This document shows, in pieces, positions 17,160 to 25,794 of a stretch of DNA of 64,000 nt. The position numbers were made by a program, and so were the translations under genes. The stretch's first letter is position 1; each line of letters starts with the position of its first letter. Below the pieces are notes generated by a model, which saw only the letters and a list, made by a program, of their open reading frames with translations, was not told the DNA's origin and did not search any database. This DNA is from Saccharopolyspora endophytica. GTDB lineage: Bacteria; Actinomycetota; Actinomycetes; Mycobacteriales; Pseudonocardiaceae. The stretch covers positions 248,001-312,000 of the forward strand of contig NZ_JAGPXE010000006.1 in the NCBI RefSeq assembly GCF_018070075.1, written 5' to 3'.

Positions 17160-17487
17160 GTGGGCGCGGAAACGATCGGCATGCCGAGATCGCGACCGGC
17201 TCGATGACGTCGTAAGCGGCTAGTGGGGGTAAACGGGCACTGTGCACCTGCGTCCACTGACATGTCGACCTCGGGCTCGCGGGGCACGCTAACCATGCCA
17301 AGGATGGCGGCGTCCGGAATAAGCTCGGGCAGCTCGGCATGGATGCCACCGTATCCCGCGGGTCAGCGTGAGCTCGACGACGCGGACACCCGCCCGGTAG
17401 ACCAGCTCCGCGACGTCGGGAAGCTGGCTCGCGGATGTGGTCGGACCTCGCGATGACCTCGTGCTGGCCGGACAGGCGGGCACTCAT
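17160..17487 (-). pseudogene. KDPG/KDPGal-type aldolase pseudogene
   Basis: ATG 17487 overlaps the stop of the dehydratase gene as ATGA and reads MSARLSGQHEVIARSDH. After one frameshift it continues LPDVAELVYRAGVRVVELTL, after a second IHAELPELIPDAAILGM, then VDAGAQ and RDLGMPIVSAPTE. This order matches 2-keto-3-deoxy-6-phosphogluconate aldolases (GVRVVELTL, then the GMGTV and VDAGAQF regions). The Schiff-base lysine region is not found. The gene was therefore translationally coupled to the dehydratase and has since decayed. Confidence 0.75.
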
Positions 17488-18611
17488 GCTGTGGTAACCG
17501 CGAAGCGCTGGTAGGCGTCCGGGCTGAGGTCGACGCCGATACCGGGAGCGTCGGAGGCGGTCACGTAGCCGTCCCGCACCTTCAGCGGGTTCTGCAGCAG
17601 TCCGTCCCAGCCCGGGCCGCCGTAGGCGTCGACCTCGATGAGCGGCGCGTTCTCGCACGCCAGGATCAGGTGCAGTCCGGCCGCGAGCGCGATGCCCGTC
17701 CCGGAGGAGCACGCGATGTGGGGCACGCAGGTCAGGTTCCAGGTACTGGCCAGGTCCGCCACCCGCTTGGCTTCCGAGATACCGCCGACGCTGGTGCAGT
17801 CCGGCTGGACGACGTCGAAGGTGCGGCGGGTCAGCAGGTCGATATATTCGAAGCGGGTGAGCAGCGACTCGCCTCCGGCCAGCCGCAGTGCAACCCGGTC
17901 GGCGAGCCAGGAGTGGTCGTCCACGTACTGGGTCAGGCTGCGCGACAGGATCGGCTCTTCGAGCCAGGCGACGTCGAGGGCCTCCAGTTCGCGCGCGAGC
18001 CGCAGGGCACCGCGGCGGTCGTAGGACATGTTGGCGTCGACCATGAGATCGACGTCGGGCCCCACCGCGTCGCGCACCGAGCCCACCAACTCGACTGCCT
18101 GCCCCAGTTCCTCGGTTGCTCGCAGCTTGATCGCGCTGAACCCGTCCGCCACCGCCTTGCGGCATTCCTCGACGATCTCGGCGGTCGGTTTGAGCGAAGG
18201 CGCGAAGTAGGCGCGGACTCTGGGTTTCGAGGCGCCCAGCAGCCGGTACACCGGCTGGTTGGCGATCTTGCCGAGCAGGTCCCACAGCGCGATGTCCACG
18301 CCACTGATCGCGTAGGTCTCGATGCCGCGACGACCCCACATGTGCGTCGCGTCGAGCATCTGCTGCCACAGCGCACCGATGTCGCGGGGGTCCTTGCCGA
18401 TGAGCATCGGCGCGAGCTGGGAGTTGATGATCGGCCCTACGGTGGGGAAGTACTCTGCCGAGAAGCCGGCCTCGCCGACTCCCTCGAGCCCCTCGTCGGT
18501 CGTGATCCGGACGACGATCCCGCCCTTGACGTGGACGGCCATGGCCCCCCAGCGCAGCTCCTCCTCGAGCGGAGAGCCGAGCGGCGTCGCAGAGACACCG
18601 GTGATTCGCAT
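17484..18611 (-). CDS. Enolase-superfamily (mandelate racemase-like) sugar-acid dehydratase
   Basis: A 375-residue protein. The start at 18611 follows AAGGAG. Metal ligands are Asp192 (VDANMSY), Glu219 (WLEEP) and Glu248 (AGGES). Catalytic residues are the Lys162-x-Arg164 pair (IKLRA), Asp271 (QPDCTSVGG) and His298 (PHIACSS), so the Asp-His dyad of the mandelate racemase subgroup is intact. Members dehydrate aldonates to 2-keto-3-deoxy acids or racemise 2-hydroxy acids. The coupled aldolase relic and neighbouring lactone-forming enzymes favour aldonate dehydratase. The exact sugar is unknown. Confidence 0.9.
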   Translation of the reverse strand: MRITGVSATPLGSPLEEELRWGAMAVHVKGGIVVRITTDEGLEGVGEAGFSAEYFPTVGPIINSQLAPMLIGKDPRDIGALWQQMLDATHMWGRRGIETYAISGVDIALWDLLGKIANQPVYRLLGASKPRVRAYFAPSLKPTAEIVEECRKAVADGFSAIKLRATEELGQAVELVGSVRDAVGPDVDLMVDANMSYDRRGALRLARELEALDVAWLEEPILSRSLTQYVDDHSWLADRVALRLAGGESLLTRFEYIDLLTRRTFDVVQPDCTSVGGISEAKRVADLASTWNLTCVPHIACSSGTGIALAAGLHLILACENAPLIEVDAYGGPGWDGLLQNPLKVRDGYVTASDAPGIGVDLSPDAYQRFAVTTA

Positions 18612-18705
18612 GTATCGAGCTCCTTGTTTCGCGTGGCGGAGACCGCCTAGCCGGGCGATGTGTCCAGGACGCGCCCCGCCCGGCGGTGGGAGGGTGCTCC
18701 CGGCG

Positions 18706-19410
18706 CTAGCCGGCGGACCGCTCTTTCAGCTGTGGGACGAGCACGTGCCAGTCGTACTCCGGTACGAAGTACTCGGTCGTGCTGTACGTGCCGTCCATGG
18801 TGTCCTGGAGCGACTTCGGCCCGGGGAAGCCGATCGTGCGCCAGCCCATCCGGTCCTTGTTCCCGCCGTACACCGGATCGCAGTAGAAGCCCTGCCGCAC
18901 GTGCAGGCACAGCGCGTCGAAGAAGGGCAGGCCCTCGTCGAAGCACCCCTGGAGGAAGGTGCCGACCGCTTCGGTCGTGCCTAGCGTGACCGGTTTCGGT
19001 TTCGGCTCTCCGGAGAGGATTTCTAGTACACTGTCCTGTTCGGACTCGGCGAGTGCCTTGAACCGATCGCCGAACTCCCGCTCCGCGATCGTGTCCAGTT
19101 CGACGATGCCGTCGCGATAGATCTGCTGCATGTCGGTCATCCGGGCCCGCCACGCGTCGGCGAACTTGCCGGTGAGCTTGAGGAACCCGCTGCCGTCCGC
19201 GGCGGCGAAGACGTAGTCGGTGCCGGAGAGGTAGCGGTCGAGGAACACGATGACCCGGGCTTCGCGCGCACCGGGGTCGTGGTCGGTGGGAATGATCCGG
19301 GCGGCGGCTGCCTCGATGGTCTCCCAGCCGTGTTCGGTGAAGAAGAGCCGCTCGTCGGAATCGGGATCGACCGGTGCGCCGACGATCTCCCAATCGGCCT
19401 TGAGAGTCAT
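18706..19410 (-). CDS. Gluconate 2-dehydrogenase subunit 3 family protein
   Basis: A 234-residue protein of the Gluconate_2-dh3 type, with FFTEHGWETIEAAAARIIPTDHDPGA near the N-terminus and a late QGFYCDPVYGGNKDRMGWRTIGFPG, both typical of the small subunit that partners GMC flavoproteins. AAAGGAG precedes ATG 19410. No Tat or Sec signal is apparent, unlike many periplasmic versions, so the complex may be cytosolic or exported with its partner. The flavoprotein gene lies 31 bp upstream in the transcript. It probably stabilises that subunit. Confidence 0.88.
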   Translation of the reverse strand: MTLKADWEIVGAPVDPDSDERLFFTEHGWETIEAAAARIIPTDHDPGAREARVIVFLDRYLSGTDYVFAAADGSGFLKLTGKFADAWRARMTDMQQIYRDGIVELDTIAEREFGDRFKALAESEQDSVLEILSGEPKPKPVTLGTTEAVGTFLQGCFDEGLPFFDALCLHVRQGFYCDPVYGGNKDRMGWRTIGFPGPKSLQDTMDGTYSTTEYFVPEYDWHVLVPQLKERSAG

Positions 19411-19441
19411 GACCGCACTCCTTTCTCGTTCTGGGTGGAAT

Positions 19442-21109
19442 TCAGCCGACCTTGATCCGCTCTTCGCGGCCCTTGGCGTAGACCTGGGTGATGTAGTCGC
19501 AGGCGCGCCACGCGTTGGCCATCATGGTGAGCGTCGGGTTGACCCCCGTCGAGCTGGGGAAGCCGGCGCCGTCCACCACGAAGAGGTTGTCCACGTCGTG
19601 GCTCTGGCACCATTCGTTGAGCACCGTCGTCGCCGGGTCGGTACCCATCCGCGCGGTGCCGTGCTGGTGGCAGGTGTTGCCGGTCATCCGCTGCAGGTAC
19701 ACCGGAATCGTCTTTCGCGCCCCAGCCGCCCGCAGGATCTCGGCGTTCTTGTCCACCTGCCACTTGCTCATCGCGACGTCGTTGGCGTGCGGCTTGTGCG
19801 TGATCCGCGCGACGGGCAGGCCCCAGGCGTCCTTGACCGTCGGATCCAGGTCGACCCGGTTCGCCTCGACCGGCATGTCGTGCAGGATCGCGCCGATCTT
19901 CATGGCGAAGCTGAAGTAGTCGCGGTCGGCGTCCTTCATCCCCTGGCCCCATGTCGGACGGCCGGGGAACACCATGTTGATCGGGTGGCAGGTCTGCGAG
20001 GCCGAGATCAGGCAGCCACCGATGTGCCCGCGGTCCTCGTCGGTCTCGTAGAACTCGAACGTGCCACCGCTGATGTAGTTACCCGTCCAGCCGTACAGCG
20101 GGTCGTCGATCTCCTGGTCGAACAGGCCCACCGCGAACACGTACTCGTGGAAGGTCGCGTTCTTGCCGACCTGGCCGCTGGAGTTGCCCAGTCCCTCGGG
20201 GAACCGAGGCGACCTCGACATCAGCATCAACCGCGCCGACTCGATCGCGCCGAGGCTCAGCACCACGATTCCGGCGTCCTGCTCCACCTCGTTGCCGTCC
20301 GGGTCGATGTAGATCACCCCCGTCGCCTTGCCGTCCTTGCCGACCTTGATCTCGCGGACGAAGGACTCCGCGCGCAGTTCGAAATTTCCTGTCGCCACCG
20401 CCTCCGGGATGAAGGTGGTCAGCGTGTTGGACCGCGCGGTGCTCGGGTCGCCGTACTGGTTCCAGAAGCTGGTGGTGTTGAAGGGATCCCGACCCTTGTG
20501 CTCGTTGGTGACCATCGCGTGCGGGATCGGGAAGCCGTTGATGCCAAGTTTGTTGCACGCCTCGTAGAACCGCTTGCCGAAGCGCGTCGGGCGCAGCGGT
20601 GCGCTCGGGTAGCCCTTGCTCCGGTACGGCTCGTACTTGTCGGCACCGGCGATGCCGGAGACGCCGAACTCCCATTCCACCTTGGTCAGGTAGGGCTCGA
20701 GGTGCTCGTAGCGGATCGGCCAGTCGGCAAGGTTCGCACCGTCGAGGTCGCCGTGCAGGGAACGCTGGAGGAAGTCCGACTCGCGTGGCCGTGGCACCCA
20801 ACCCGCCCAGTGGTTGGTGCCGCCGCCGACCAGTTGTGGCGTGGGGGAGAAGGCGAACGGCTCGGCCACCGACTCCTCGTCGTGGCGCAGGGTGCGGGGG
20901 AACAGCTTCGGGTCCGGCCACAGGTAGTTGCGGTTGACGAACTTCAGCTCGTCGCCGGAGTAGTGCTCCTGCGCTCGCAGCCACGGGCCGCGGTCGAACC
21001 CGACGACCTTCATCCCCGCTTCGGACAGCACCTTGGCCGCCGTGCCGCCGGTCGCCCCCAAGCCGACAACGATCGCGTCGACGGGGTCCGGTTTCCTGGT
21101 GTGCGTCAT
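19442..21109 (-). CDS. GMC-family flavoprotein dehydrogenase (first copy)
   Basis: A 555-residue GMC oxidoreductase. ATG 21109 (MTHTRKPDPVDAIVVGLGAT) follows AAGGAG; an upstream extension to 21145 lacks support. FAD-binding features are VGLGATGGTAAKVL and LVGGGTNHWAG. The C-terminal catalytic block has CHQHGTARMGTDP and VDGAGFPSSTGVNPTLTMMA. It resembles the large subunit of gluconate/sorbitol-type dehydrogenases that oxidise sugars or polyols and pass electrons to a carrier. Unlike the second copy it has no four-Cys cluster. It is followed by its subunit-3 partner. Confidence 0.9.
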   Translation of the reverse strand: MTHTRKPDPVDAIVVGLGATGGTAAKVLSEAGMKVVGFDRGPWLRAQEHYSGDELKFVNRNYLWPDPKLFPRTLRHDEESVAEPFAFSPTPQLVGGGTNHWAGWVPRPRESDFLQRSLHGDLDGANLADWPIRYEHLEPYLTKVEWEFGVSGIAGADKYEPYRSKGYPSAPLRPTRFGKRFYEACNKLGINGFPIPHAMVTNEHKGRDPFNTTSFWNQYGDPSTARSNTLTTFIPEAVATGNFELRAESFVREIKVGKDGKATGVIYIDPDGNEVEQDAGIVVLSLGAIESARLMLMSRSPRFPEGLGNSSGQVGKNATFHEYVFAVGLFDQEIDDPLYGWTGNYISGGTFEFYETDEDRGHIGGCLISASQTCHPINMVFPGRPTWGQGMKDADRDYFSFAMKIGAILHDMPVEANRVDLDPTVKDAWGLPVARITHKPHANDVAMSKWQVDKNAEILRAAGARKTIPVYLQRMTGNTCHQHGTARMGTDPATTVLNEWCQSHDVDNLFVVDGAGFPSSTGVNPTLTMMANAWRACDYITQVYAKGREERIKVG

Positions 21110-21128
21110 GGTGTTCTCCTTTGCGGCC

Positions 21129-22790
21129 TTAGAAATCCGGCGCATCTGCGTTCGCGGGCGTCGTGGTCTGGGCGAGGATGTCGCCGTGCCGGCGGTTGAT
21201 GTATTCCGCGCACCGCACGGCGACGGCCTGCAGGGTGCTGGTCGGGTTGACCGCGGCCCCCGTGGTCAGCGAGCTCGCGTCGGTGATGAACAGGTTGGGC
21301 ACGTCCCAGGTTTGGTTCCATTTGTTGGTCACGGAATCCTCGGGGGTGTTGCCCATCCGGCAGGTGCCCATGATGTGCCAGCCCGGCGGCGGACCTTCGA
21401 GGCCGCCGATGCCGGTGCTCGCGGTGTCGATCACGCCACCGGCAGCGTCGGCGGCCTCGCGAGCTCGGCGCCTGCCCCACTCGATCAGCCGCCGGTCGTT
21501 CTCGTGCAGTTCGTAGTGCACGTGCGGGGCGGGAAGGCCGCTGGAATCCGTGACCTCGGGGTCGAGGGTCACCTGGTTGGTCCGCACCGGGAGGTCCTCA
21601 CCCTGCACGTAGACCAGCGCGTGCCGGCCGAAGTGGTCGTTGAAGAACTTCCGGTGCCCGGCGCCCCACGGCGCGATGTTGCCGGTGTTGGTGCCCAGTG
21701 CGCTGTTCGCCGCGCCCAGCGCGGTGCCGACCTGCAGCGAGAAGCCGTTCACGAAACCGCGTGCGGGGTCGGTATCGTAGAACTGCTGGCTGTAGAGCAC
21801 GGCGGGTTCCGGTCCCTTGAACCCTTCCAGGGGCTCGTCGAACCAGAAGTCCTCGAAGGACCAACTGTGGAACATCAGATGCGTGCCGACCAGCCCGTTG
21901 CGGTTGGCCAGGCCGTCCGGGTGTCCCTTCTGGGTGGACATGAGCAGCAGCCGTGGCGTGCCGATCGAGTTGGCGGCCACCACCACGATCCGCGCGCGCA
22001 CCTCGTGCTGAGATCCGGTGGTCCGGTCGACGTAGGTCGCCCCGGTCGCGCGCCCGTTCTTCGCGTCGATCCGCTCAACACGGGCGTTGGTGCGCAGGTC
22101 GACACCGTTGCGCAGCGCCCTGGGCCAGTAGCTCACATCGGTCGAGGCGATCGCGTGCCGGGGACAGCCGCCTAGGCAGAAGCCGCAGTCGTTGCAGGGC
22201 AGTCGCGCGTCCTTCCGCTCGGTCAGGATCGCGTTGTCCGCGGGCCACCAGTGCCAGCCGAGCTTGTCGAAGCCCCGGCCCATCTTCTGCCCGACCTTGC
22301 CGCTGCGGTTGGCTGGGCCCCAGCCCTCGGGACGCGGCGGGTTACCGGGATCGCCGGTCCGCCGCGCGACCCCGATCTCGGCGTCGTTGATAGCGTAGAA
22401 CGGCTCGAGCTCCTCGTAGCTGATCGGCCAGTCGATGGTTCCCTCGACGCCGTGCTCGGTGCCCTTGCGGAAGTCGACCGGCTTGAACCGCGGCCATGCA
22501 CCGGCGTAGTGCAGCGTCGAGCCACCGACGCCGTTCATCAGCATCGGTTCGGTGTTCCCGGTGATCGGGTAGTCCTCGGGGAACATCCTGACGTTGGGGT
22601 GCCAGGACCAGGCGCGGTGGCGTTCGAGTTCCCAGCCGTCGTAGAAGTGCGGGTGATCCATCGGGTGTAGCCAGTCGCCCTGTTCCAGGCAGACGACCTT
22701 GATCCCGCGATCGGACAAACGCTTGCTCATAGCCGCGCCGCCGGCGCCCGCGCCGATCACCAGCACGTCGGTTTCGGTGCAGGCGGCCAT
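21129..22790 (-). CDS. GMC-family flavoprotein dehydrogenase (second copy, four-Cys cluster)
   Basis: A 553-residue paralogue. FAD motif VIGAGAGGAAMSKRL and GVGGSTLHYAG are followed by Cys199, Cys202, Cys205 and Cys209 (CNDCGFCLGGCP), a ferredoxin-like spacing that suggests an iron-sulfur cluster. Related FAD glucose/fructose dehydrogenase large subunits are known to carry a 3Fe-4S cluster; whether this motif binds one is inference. The catalytic C-terminal block is WHIMGTCRMGNTP and TDASSLTTGAAVNPTSTLQA. Its start overlaps the small-subunit stop (TGATG), so the two are co-translated. Confidence 0.9.
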   Translation of the reverse strand: MAACTETDVLVIGAGAGGAAMSKRLSDRGIKVVCLEQGDWLHPMDHPHFYDGWELERHRAWSWHPNVRMFPEDYPITGNTEPMLMNGVGGSTLHYAGAWPRFKPVDFRKGTEHGVEGTIDWPISYEELEPFYAINDAEIGVARRTGDPGNPPRPEGWGPANRSGKVGQKMGRGFDKLGWHWWPADNAILTERKDARLPCNDCGFCLGGCPRHAIASTDVSYWPRALRNGVDLRTNARVERIDAKNGRATGATYVDRTTGSQHEVRARIVVVAANSIGTPRLLLMSTQKGHPDGLANRNGLVGTHLMFHSWSFEDFWFDEPLEGFKGPEPAVLYSQQFYDTDPARGFVNGFSLQVGTALGAANSALGTNTGNIAPWGAGHRKFFNDHFGRHALVYVQGEDLPVRTNQVTLDPEVTDSSGLPAPHVHYELHENDRRLIEWGRRRAREAADAAGGVIDTASTGIGGLEGPPPGWHIMGTCRMGNTPEDSVTNKWNQTWDVPNLFITDASSLTTGAAVNPTSTLQAVAVRCAEYINRRHGDILAQTTTPANADAPDF

Positions 22791-23371
22791 CAGCTGGTCG
22801 CCTCCCGCAGGTGGGCAGGGACCTCGATGCGCCTAACCTCGGCGGTGCGCCGATACGAACCGCGCACCCGGGCGAGCAACTCGTCGTCCCAGTCGTCCAT
22901 CACATCGGCGTAGCCGTAGGGCTGCGGGGACAGGCGGTAATCCCGGCCCGCCCGCAGTGAGCGGTTCATCGTGTGCACGACCGAGGGTCGCGAGTAGTAG
23001 GCGTAGTACACAACGTCCCGGAGGTGTCCGAAGAACTCGGGCTCGTCCCGCTCCAGTCCACTCAGGATGGCCACCCGGTCCGCCGAGGTGGCCTGGAGGA
23101 AGCCGTCACCCAGCCTTTCGAGCCGGTCCTTGAAGTCGTCCTCGCCGAGAAACGGGAACCATTTCGCGTCCTGCCCGGCGGGGGTGACGTACCTGGTGAT
23201 GAACGAGAGGACATCGACGTCACTCGGCGGCGGAAAGTCGTCGCCGCCGGGGATGAACTCGTCGGCCACCGCGTTGAGCACCGCGCCTTGCCGTTCGGTC
23301 AGCCGGATCGGCGGGAGCCAGCCGCCAAGCGGTGGTTTGCCGCCGACGGCGGAAAGTTTGAGGTCCACCAC
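22790..23371 (-). CDS. Gluconate 2-dehydrogenase subunit 3-like protein (second copy)
   Basis: GTG 23371 (VVDLKLSAVGG) has AAAGGAG seven bases upstream; the ATG at 23389 contains this ribosome site in its own codons and is disfavoured. The 193-residue product has LTERQGAVLNAVADEFIPGG and FFGHLRDVVYYAYYSRP, typical of the Gluconate_2-dh3 group, and a short C-terminus. No export signal is seen. It overlaps the second GMC gene by one base, pairing it with that subunit. It is shorter than the copy at 18706. Confidence 0.8.
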   Translation of the reverse strand: MVDLKLSAVGGKPPLGGWLPPIRLTERQGAVLNAVADEFIPGGDDFPPPSDVDVLSFITRYVTPAGQDAKWFPFLGEDDFKDRLERLGDGFLQATSADRVAILSGLERDEPEFFGHLRDVVYYAYYSRPSVVHTMNRSLRAGRDYRLSPQPYGYADVMDDWDDELLARVRGSYRRTAEVRRIEVPAHLREATS

Positions 23372-23404
23372 GTGCCTGCTCCTTTGCATGACGTCCGTTT
23401 CCGT

Positions 23405-23436
23405 GGCGCGCCCGAGCCGGTCGACCCGGGCGCGCC
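23405..23436. terminator. GC-rich intercistronic stem-loop
   Basis: GGCGCGCCCG (23405-23414) and CGGGCGCGCC (23427-23436) form a perfect 10-bp stem with a 12-base loop between the PfpI gene and the second small-subunit gene. There is no T tract on the transcribed strand. It may attenuate readthrough or protect one transcript end, separating pfpI/isochorismatase from the dehydrogenase genes. Confidence 0.5.
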
Positions 23437-23469
23437 CGTTGGTGGTGGGGAGGGCGTCGACCTGGAAGG

Positions 23470-23994
23470 TCAGTTCTTTTCGAGGTACTCGACGATTGCG
23501 CGGCCGAAGTCGGGCAGGTCGACCGGCGTGCGGGAAGTGATCACGTTCCCGTCGATGACTACCGGCTCGTCGACCCAGGTGCCGCCCGCGTTCTGCACGT
23601 CGTCCTTGATCGGCAGATATCCGGTGATCTTGCGACCCTTGGTAGCACCGGCGGAACAGAGCATCCAGCCGGCATGGCAGATCGCGGCGACCAGCTTGCC
23701 CGACTCGTAGGCGTCCCGGACCAGCGCGACCATCTCCGGGTGCAGGCGCATGTTGTCCGGCGCGAAGCCGCCCGGGATCACGACGGCGTCGAAGTCGTTC
23801 GTGGACACCTCGGCCGCGGCGGCGTCGACCTCCATCGGGTAGTGCTCTTTGCTGTCGTAGCTGCTCTTGGTGCCGCTGCCGATCACCTTGACCTCGGCGC
23901 CCGCTTCCTGCAGGCGCAGCCTCGGGTACCAGCCCTCGAGAATCTGGTACTCGTCTTCGATCAGCAGGGCTACGCGCTTACCGGAAAGCGACAT
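23470..23994 (-). CDS. DJ-1/PfpI family protein
   Basis: A 174-residue class I glutamine amidotransferase-like protein. ATG 23994 (MSLSGKRVALLIEDEYQ) follows GAGGGG. The nucleophile elbow Cys lies in VAAICHAGWML, the conserved Glu in LIEDEY and the VIPGGFAPD strand are present. Members act as deglycases, chaperones or proteases against carbonyl stress. Placed among sugar-oxidising enzymes, it may repair glycated products or detoxify reactive aldoses. That role is inference. Confidence 0.88.
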   Translation of the reverse strand: MSLSGKRVALLIEDEYQILEGWYPRLRLQEAGAEVKVIGSGTKSSYDSKEHYPMEVDAAAAEVSTNDFDAVVIPGGFAPDNMRLHPEMVALVRDAYESGKLVAAICHAGWMLCSAGATKGRKITGYLPIKDDVQNAGGTWVDEPVVIDGNVITSRTPVDLPDFGRAIVEYLEKN

Positions 23995-24036
23995 GATTTC
24001 CCCTCTCGTCACGGGATTGGGTGTCTGCGGCGCCAC

Positions 24037-24738
24037 TCAGGCGCCGATCATCCGCAGGAACTCGATGCTCGTGCGCACGTCGCCGTGGTTGGCGTGGATC
24101 TGGCGCAGCGCCTCCCAGTGCTGACCGAAGCCCAGCGGGTCCTCCTTGCCGGAGGGAATCGCGGCCGTGGTGTCCGCGAGCACGATCACCTTGTAGTCCT
24201 GGTTGGCGCCGTCGATCGCGGTGGCGATCTGGCAGTTACCGGTGGACAGCCCGGCCACCACCAGGGTGTCCGCTCCCGCCCGGCGCATGTACTCGTTCAG
24301 CGCGGTGCCGTAGAACGAGCTGAACCGGTGTTTGCGGAAGACCGGCTCGTCGTCGAGCGGCTTGAGGTCGTCGACCAGCTCGTCTCCGCCGTTGCCCCAG
24401 GCGCCGGGGAAGGTGGCCAGCTGGCCTTCGAGGCCCCACTTGGTGTCCGCGAACCCGGCGTCCTTGCCGTCAGGGCGCAGGCCCCACAGCGACCAGGCCA
24501 CCGGGATTCCCTTGGCGCGGCAGGCTTCCAGGACGTTCTTCACAGGTTCGACGACGTCCTTGCCCTCGGGCGCGCCGCCAGTGCTCGGGATGTACATCGC
24601 ACCGCCGGGCTCGGCGCAGGCCTTCTGCATGTCCAGGACGAGCAGCATCGTCTTCTTCGGGTCGATCGTCGGGGCGACCCAGTTCGACCGGTCGATCCAC
24701 TCGTCGATGTGCTCGTAGGTGTACTTGAGCGACGACAT
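24037..24738 (-). CDS. Isochorismatase-like cysteine hydrolase
   Basis: A 233-residue member. ATG 24738 (MSSLKYTYEHIDEWIDRSNW) follows AAAAGGAG; the upstream frame to 24867 is unsupported. The triad is readable as Asp in LVLDMQKAC, Lys in FRKHRFSSF and Cys in LSTGNCQIATA. Family members hydrolyse amides or ureas (nicotinamidase, carbamoylsarcosine amidase) or isochorismate. The gene is first after the FadR-type regulator and 42 bp ahead of pfpI. The substrate cannot be assigned. Confidence 0.88.
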   Translation of the reverse strand: MSSLKYTYEHIDEWIDRSNWVAPTIDPKKTMLLVLDMQKACAEPGGAMYIPSTGGAPEGKDVVEPVKNVLEACRAKGIPVAWSLWGLRPDGKDAGFADTKWGLEGQLATFPGAWGNGGDELVDDLKPLDDEPVFRKHRFSSFYGTALNEYMRRAGADTLVVAGLSTGNCQIATAIDGANQDYKVIVLADTTAAIPSGKEDPLGFGQHWEALRQIHANHGDVRTSIEFLRMIGA

Positions 24739-24847
24739 TGTTGCTCCTTTTGTTTGCGACTGCAAATACCGTTCGCCGACCACTGGGTGGCAAGGGGAAA
24801 TGAAACGGCGGTTGTGCTGTGTGGAAATGCGCTTCTGTGGGAGTGCC

Positions 24848-25588
24848 CTACCGGGCGGAATTCTCAACCGTCTCGGTGGCGGAGTCGAGGTGCTTCACGA
24901 TTTCTCGCTCCACCTCACGAATGTGCTTGACCGCGGCACTCCTAGCTTCCCGGACGCTCCGGTCGAGAATGGCGGCCACGATCCTGCGGTGGCTGTTGTG
25001 TGCGGATTCGCGCCGTCCGGGTAGTTGGATGACGCGATGCGAGTAGGTGATGAACAGGGGCATGATGCTCTCGTAGACGCGTTCCCAGATCCGGTTCTTC
25101 GTGGCTTTCACGATGGCTCTGTGCAGTTCCGCGTCCAGTTTTACGAAAGCGTCGTTGGACAGGCTGGGGTTGCCGGCCTCGTCGAGTATCCGCTGCAACT
25201 CCTTCGCCTCGTCGTCGGTAATGCGCTTGGCGGCCATCCCGGCGGCATCCCGCTCGAGGGAAAGGCGTGCTTCGAACAGTTCCGGCACGGTGAAGTCGTC
25301 GAACAGCAGCAGCTCGGACAGCATGGGCACGGGTTTCGTGTTGCTGACCACGAAGACGCCGATCCCGTGGTCGGTGCGGAGCAGGCCGTTGGCCTCCACG
25401 AGGCGTAGCGCCTCCCGCATCGAGCTGCGACCGACACCGAACTGTTCGGCCAGGGTGCGTTCCGGGGGCAGCTTGTCGCCGGGCTGGTACTGGCCCTGCT
25501 CGATCAGCTGTTCCAGTTGCGCCGCCACCGAATCGGATACCTTCAGGCGCCGGACCGGCTCGATGTGCCGGTTGCCGCGGTCAGTCAT
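24848..25588 (-). CDS. GntR family regulator, FadR/FCD subfamily
   Basis: A 246-residue regulator. The N-terminal winged helix has GDKLPPERTLAEQFGVGRSSMREALRLVEANGLLRTDHGIGVFV; the C-terminal FCD domain has DAELHRAIVKATKN, SHRRIVAAILD and AVKHIREVE, supplying the Asp/His metal-ligand set. Members usually bind sugar acids. A 20-bp operator 52 bp upstream is repeated in inverted orientation before the divergent lactonase gene, indicating autoregulation and joint control of the sugar-acid cluster. Confidence 0.93.
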   Translation of the reverse strand: MTDRGNRHIEPVRRLKVSDSVAAQLEQLIEQGQYQPGDKLPPERTLAEQFGVGRSSMREALRLVEANGLLRTDHGIGVFVVSNTKPVPMLSELLLFDDFTVPELFEARLSLERDAAGMAAKRITDDEAKELQRILDEAGNPSLSNDAFVKLDAELHRAIVKATKNRIWERVYESIMPLFITYSHRVIQLPGRRESAHNSHRRIVAAILDRSVREARSAAVKHIREVEREIVKHLDSATETVENSAR

Positions 25589-25640
25589 CTTCGCAACCTA
25601 TCTCGGGACCGAGCTCCCTGTCCCGCTTCGTGAGCGGGGG

Positions 25641-25688
25641 AGTGGTCAGGTGGTCTGAACAGTAGGCAGGCCCGCCGGATGCTGTCAA
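25641..25688 (-). promoter_or_regulatory. Promoter and operator of the FadR-type regulator gene
   Basis: On the minus strand TTGACA (25688-25683), an 18-base spacer and TACTGT (25664-25659) form a sigma-70-like promoter. The operator AGTGGTCAGGTGGTCTGAAC as read on the plus strand (25641-25660) begins inside this -10 box and covers the start-site region. It contains TCAG-N5-CTGA dyad symmetry. Binding here would block initiation of the regulator gene. Confidence 0.75.
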
Positions 25689-25794
25689 GCGCTCCATCAG
25701 ATCCGGTACCTTCGTGTTTTCCGTTGTCGCACAAGGAATATCTCCGTGACCTGCGGGCGTGGCCCGGTCCGGCGGAGCTCGGAGGACGGCTCTC

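Noticed and set aside
17083..18369. 428-codon minus-strand frame overlapping the dehydratase gene
   Set aside because: It is the wrong frame of the enolase-superfamily gene for most of its length; its tail passes through the aldolase pseudogene without matching it.
19250..21199. 649-codon plus-strand frame
   Set aside because: Complement of the first GMC gene; low-complexity Val/Arg/His pattern and no start signal.
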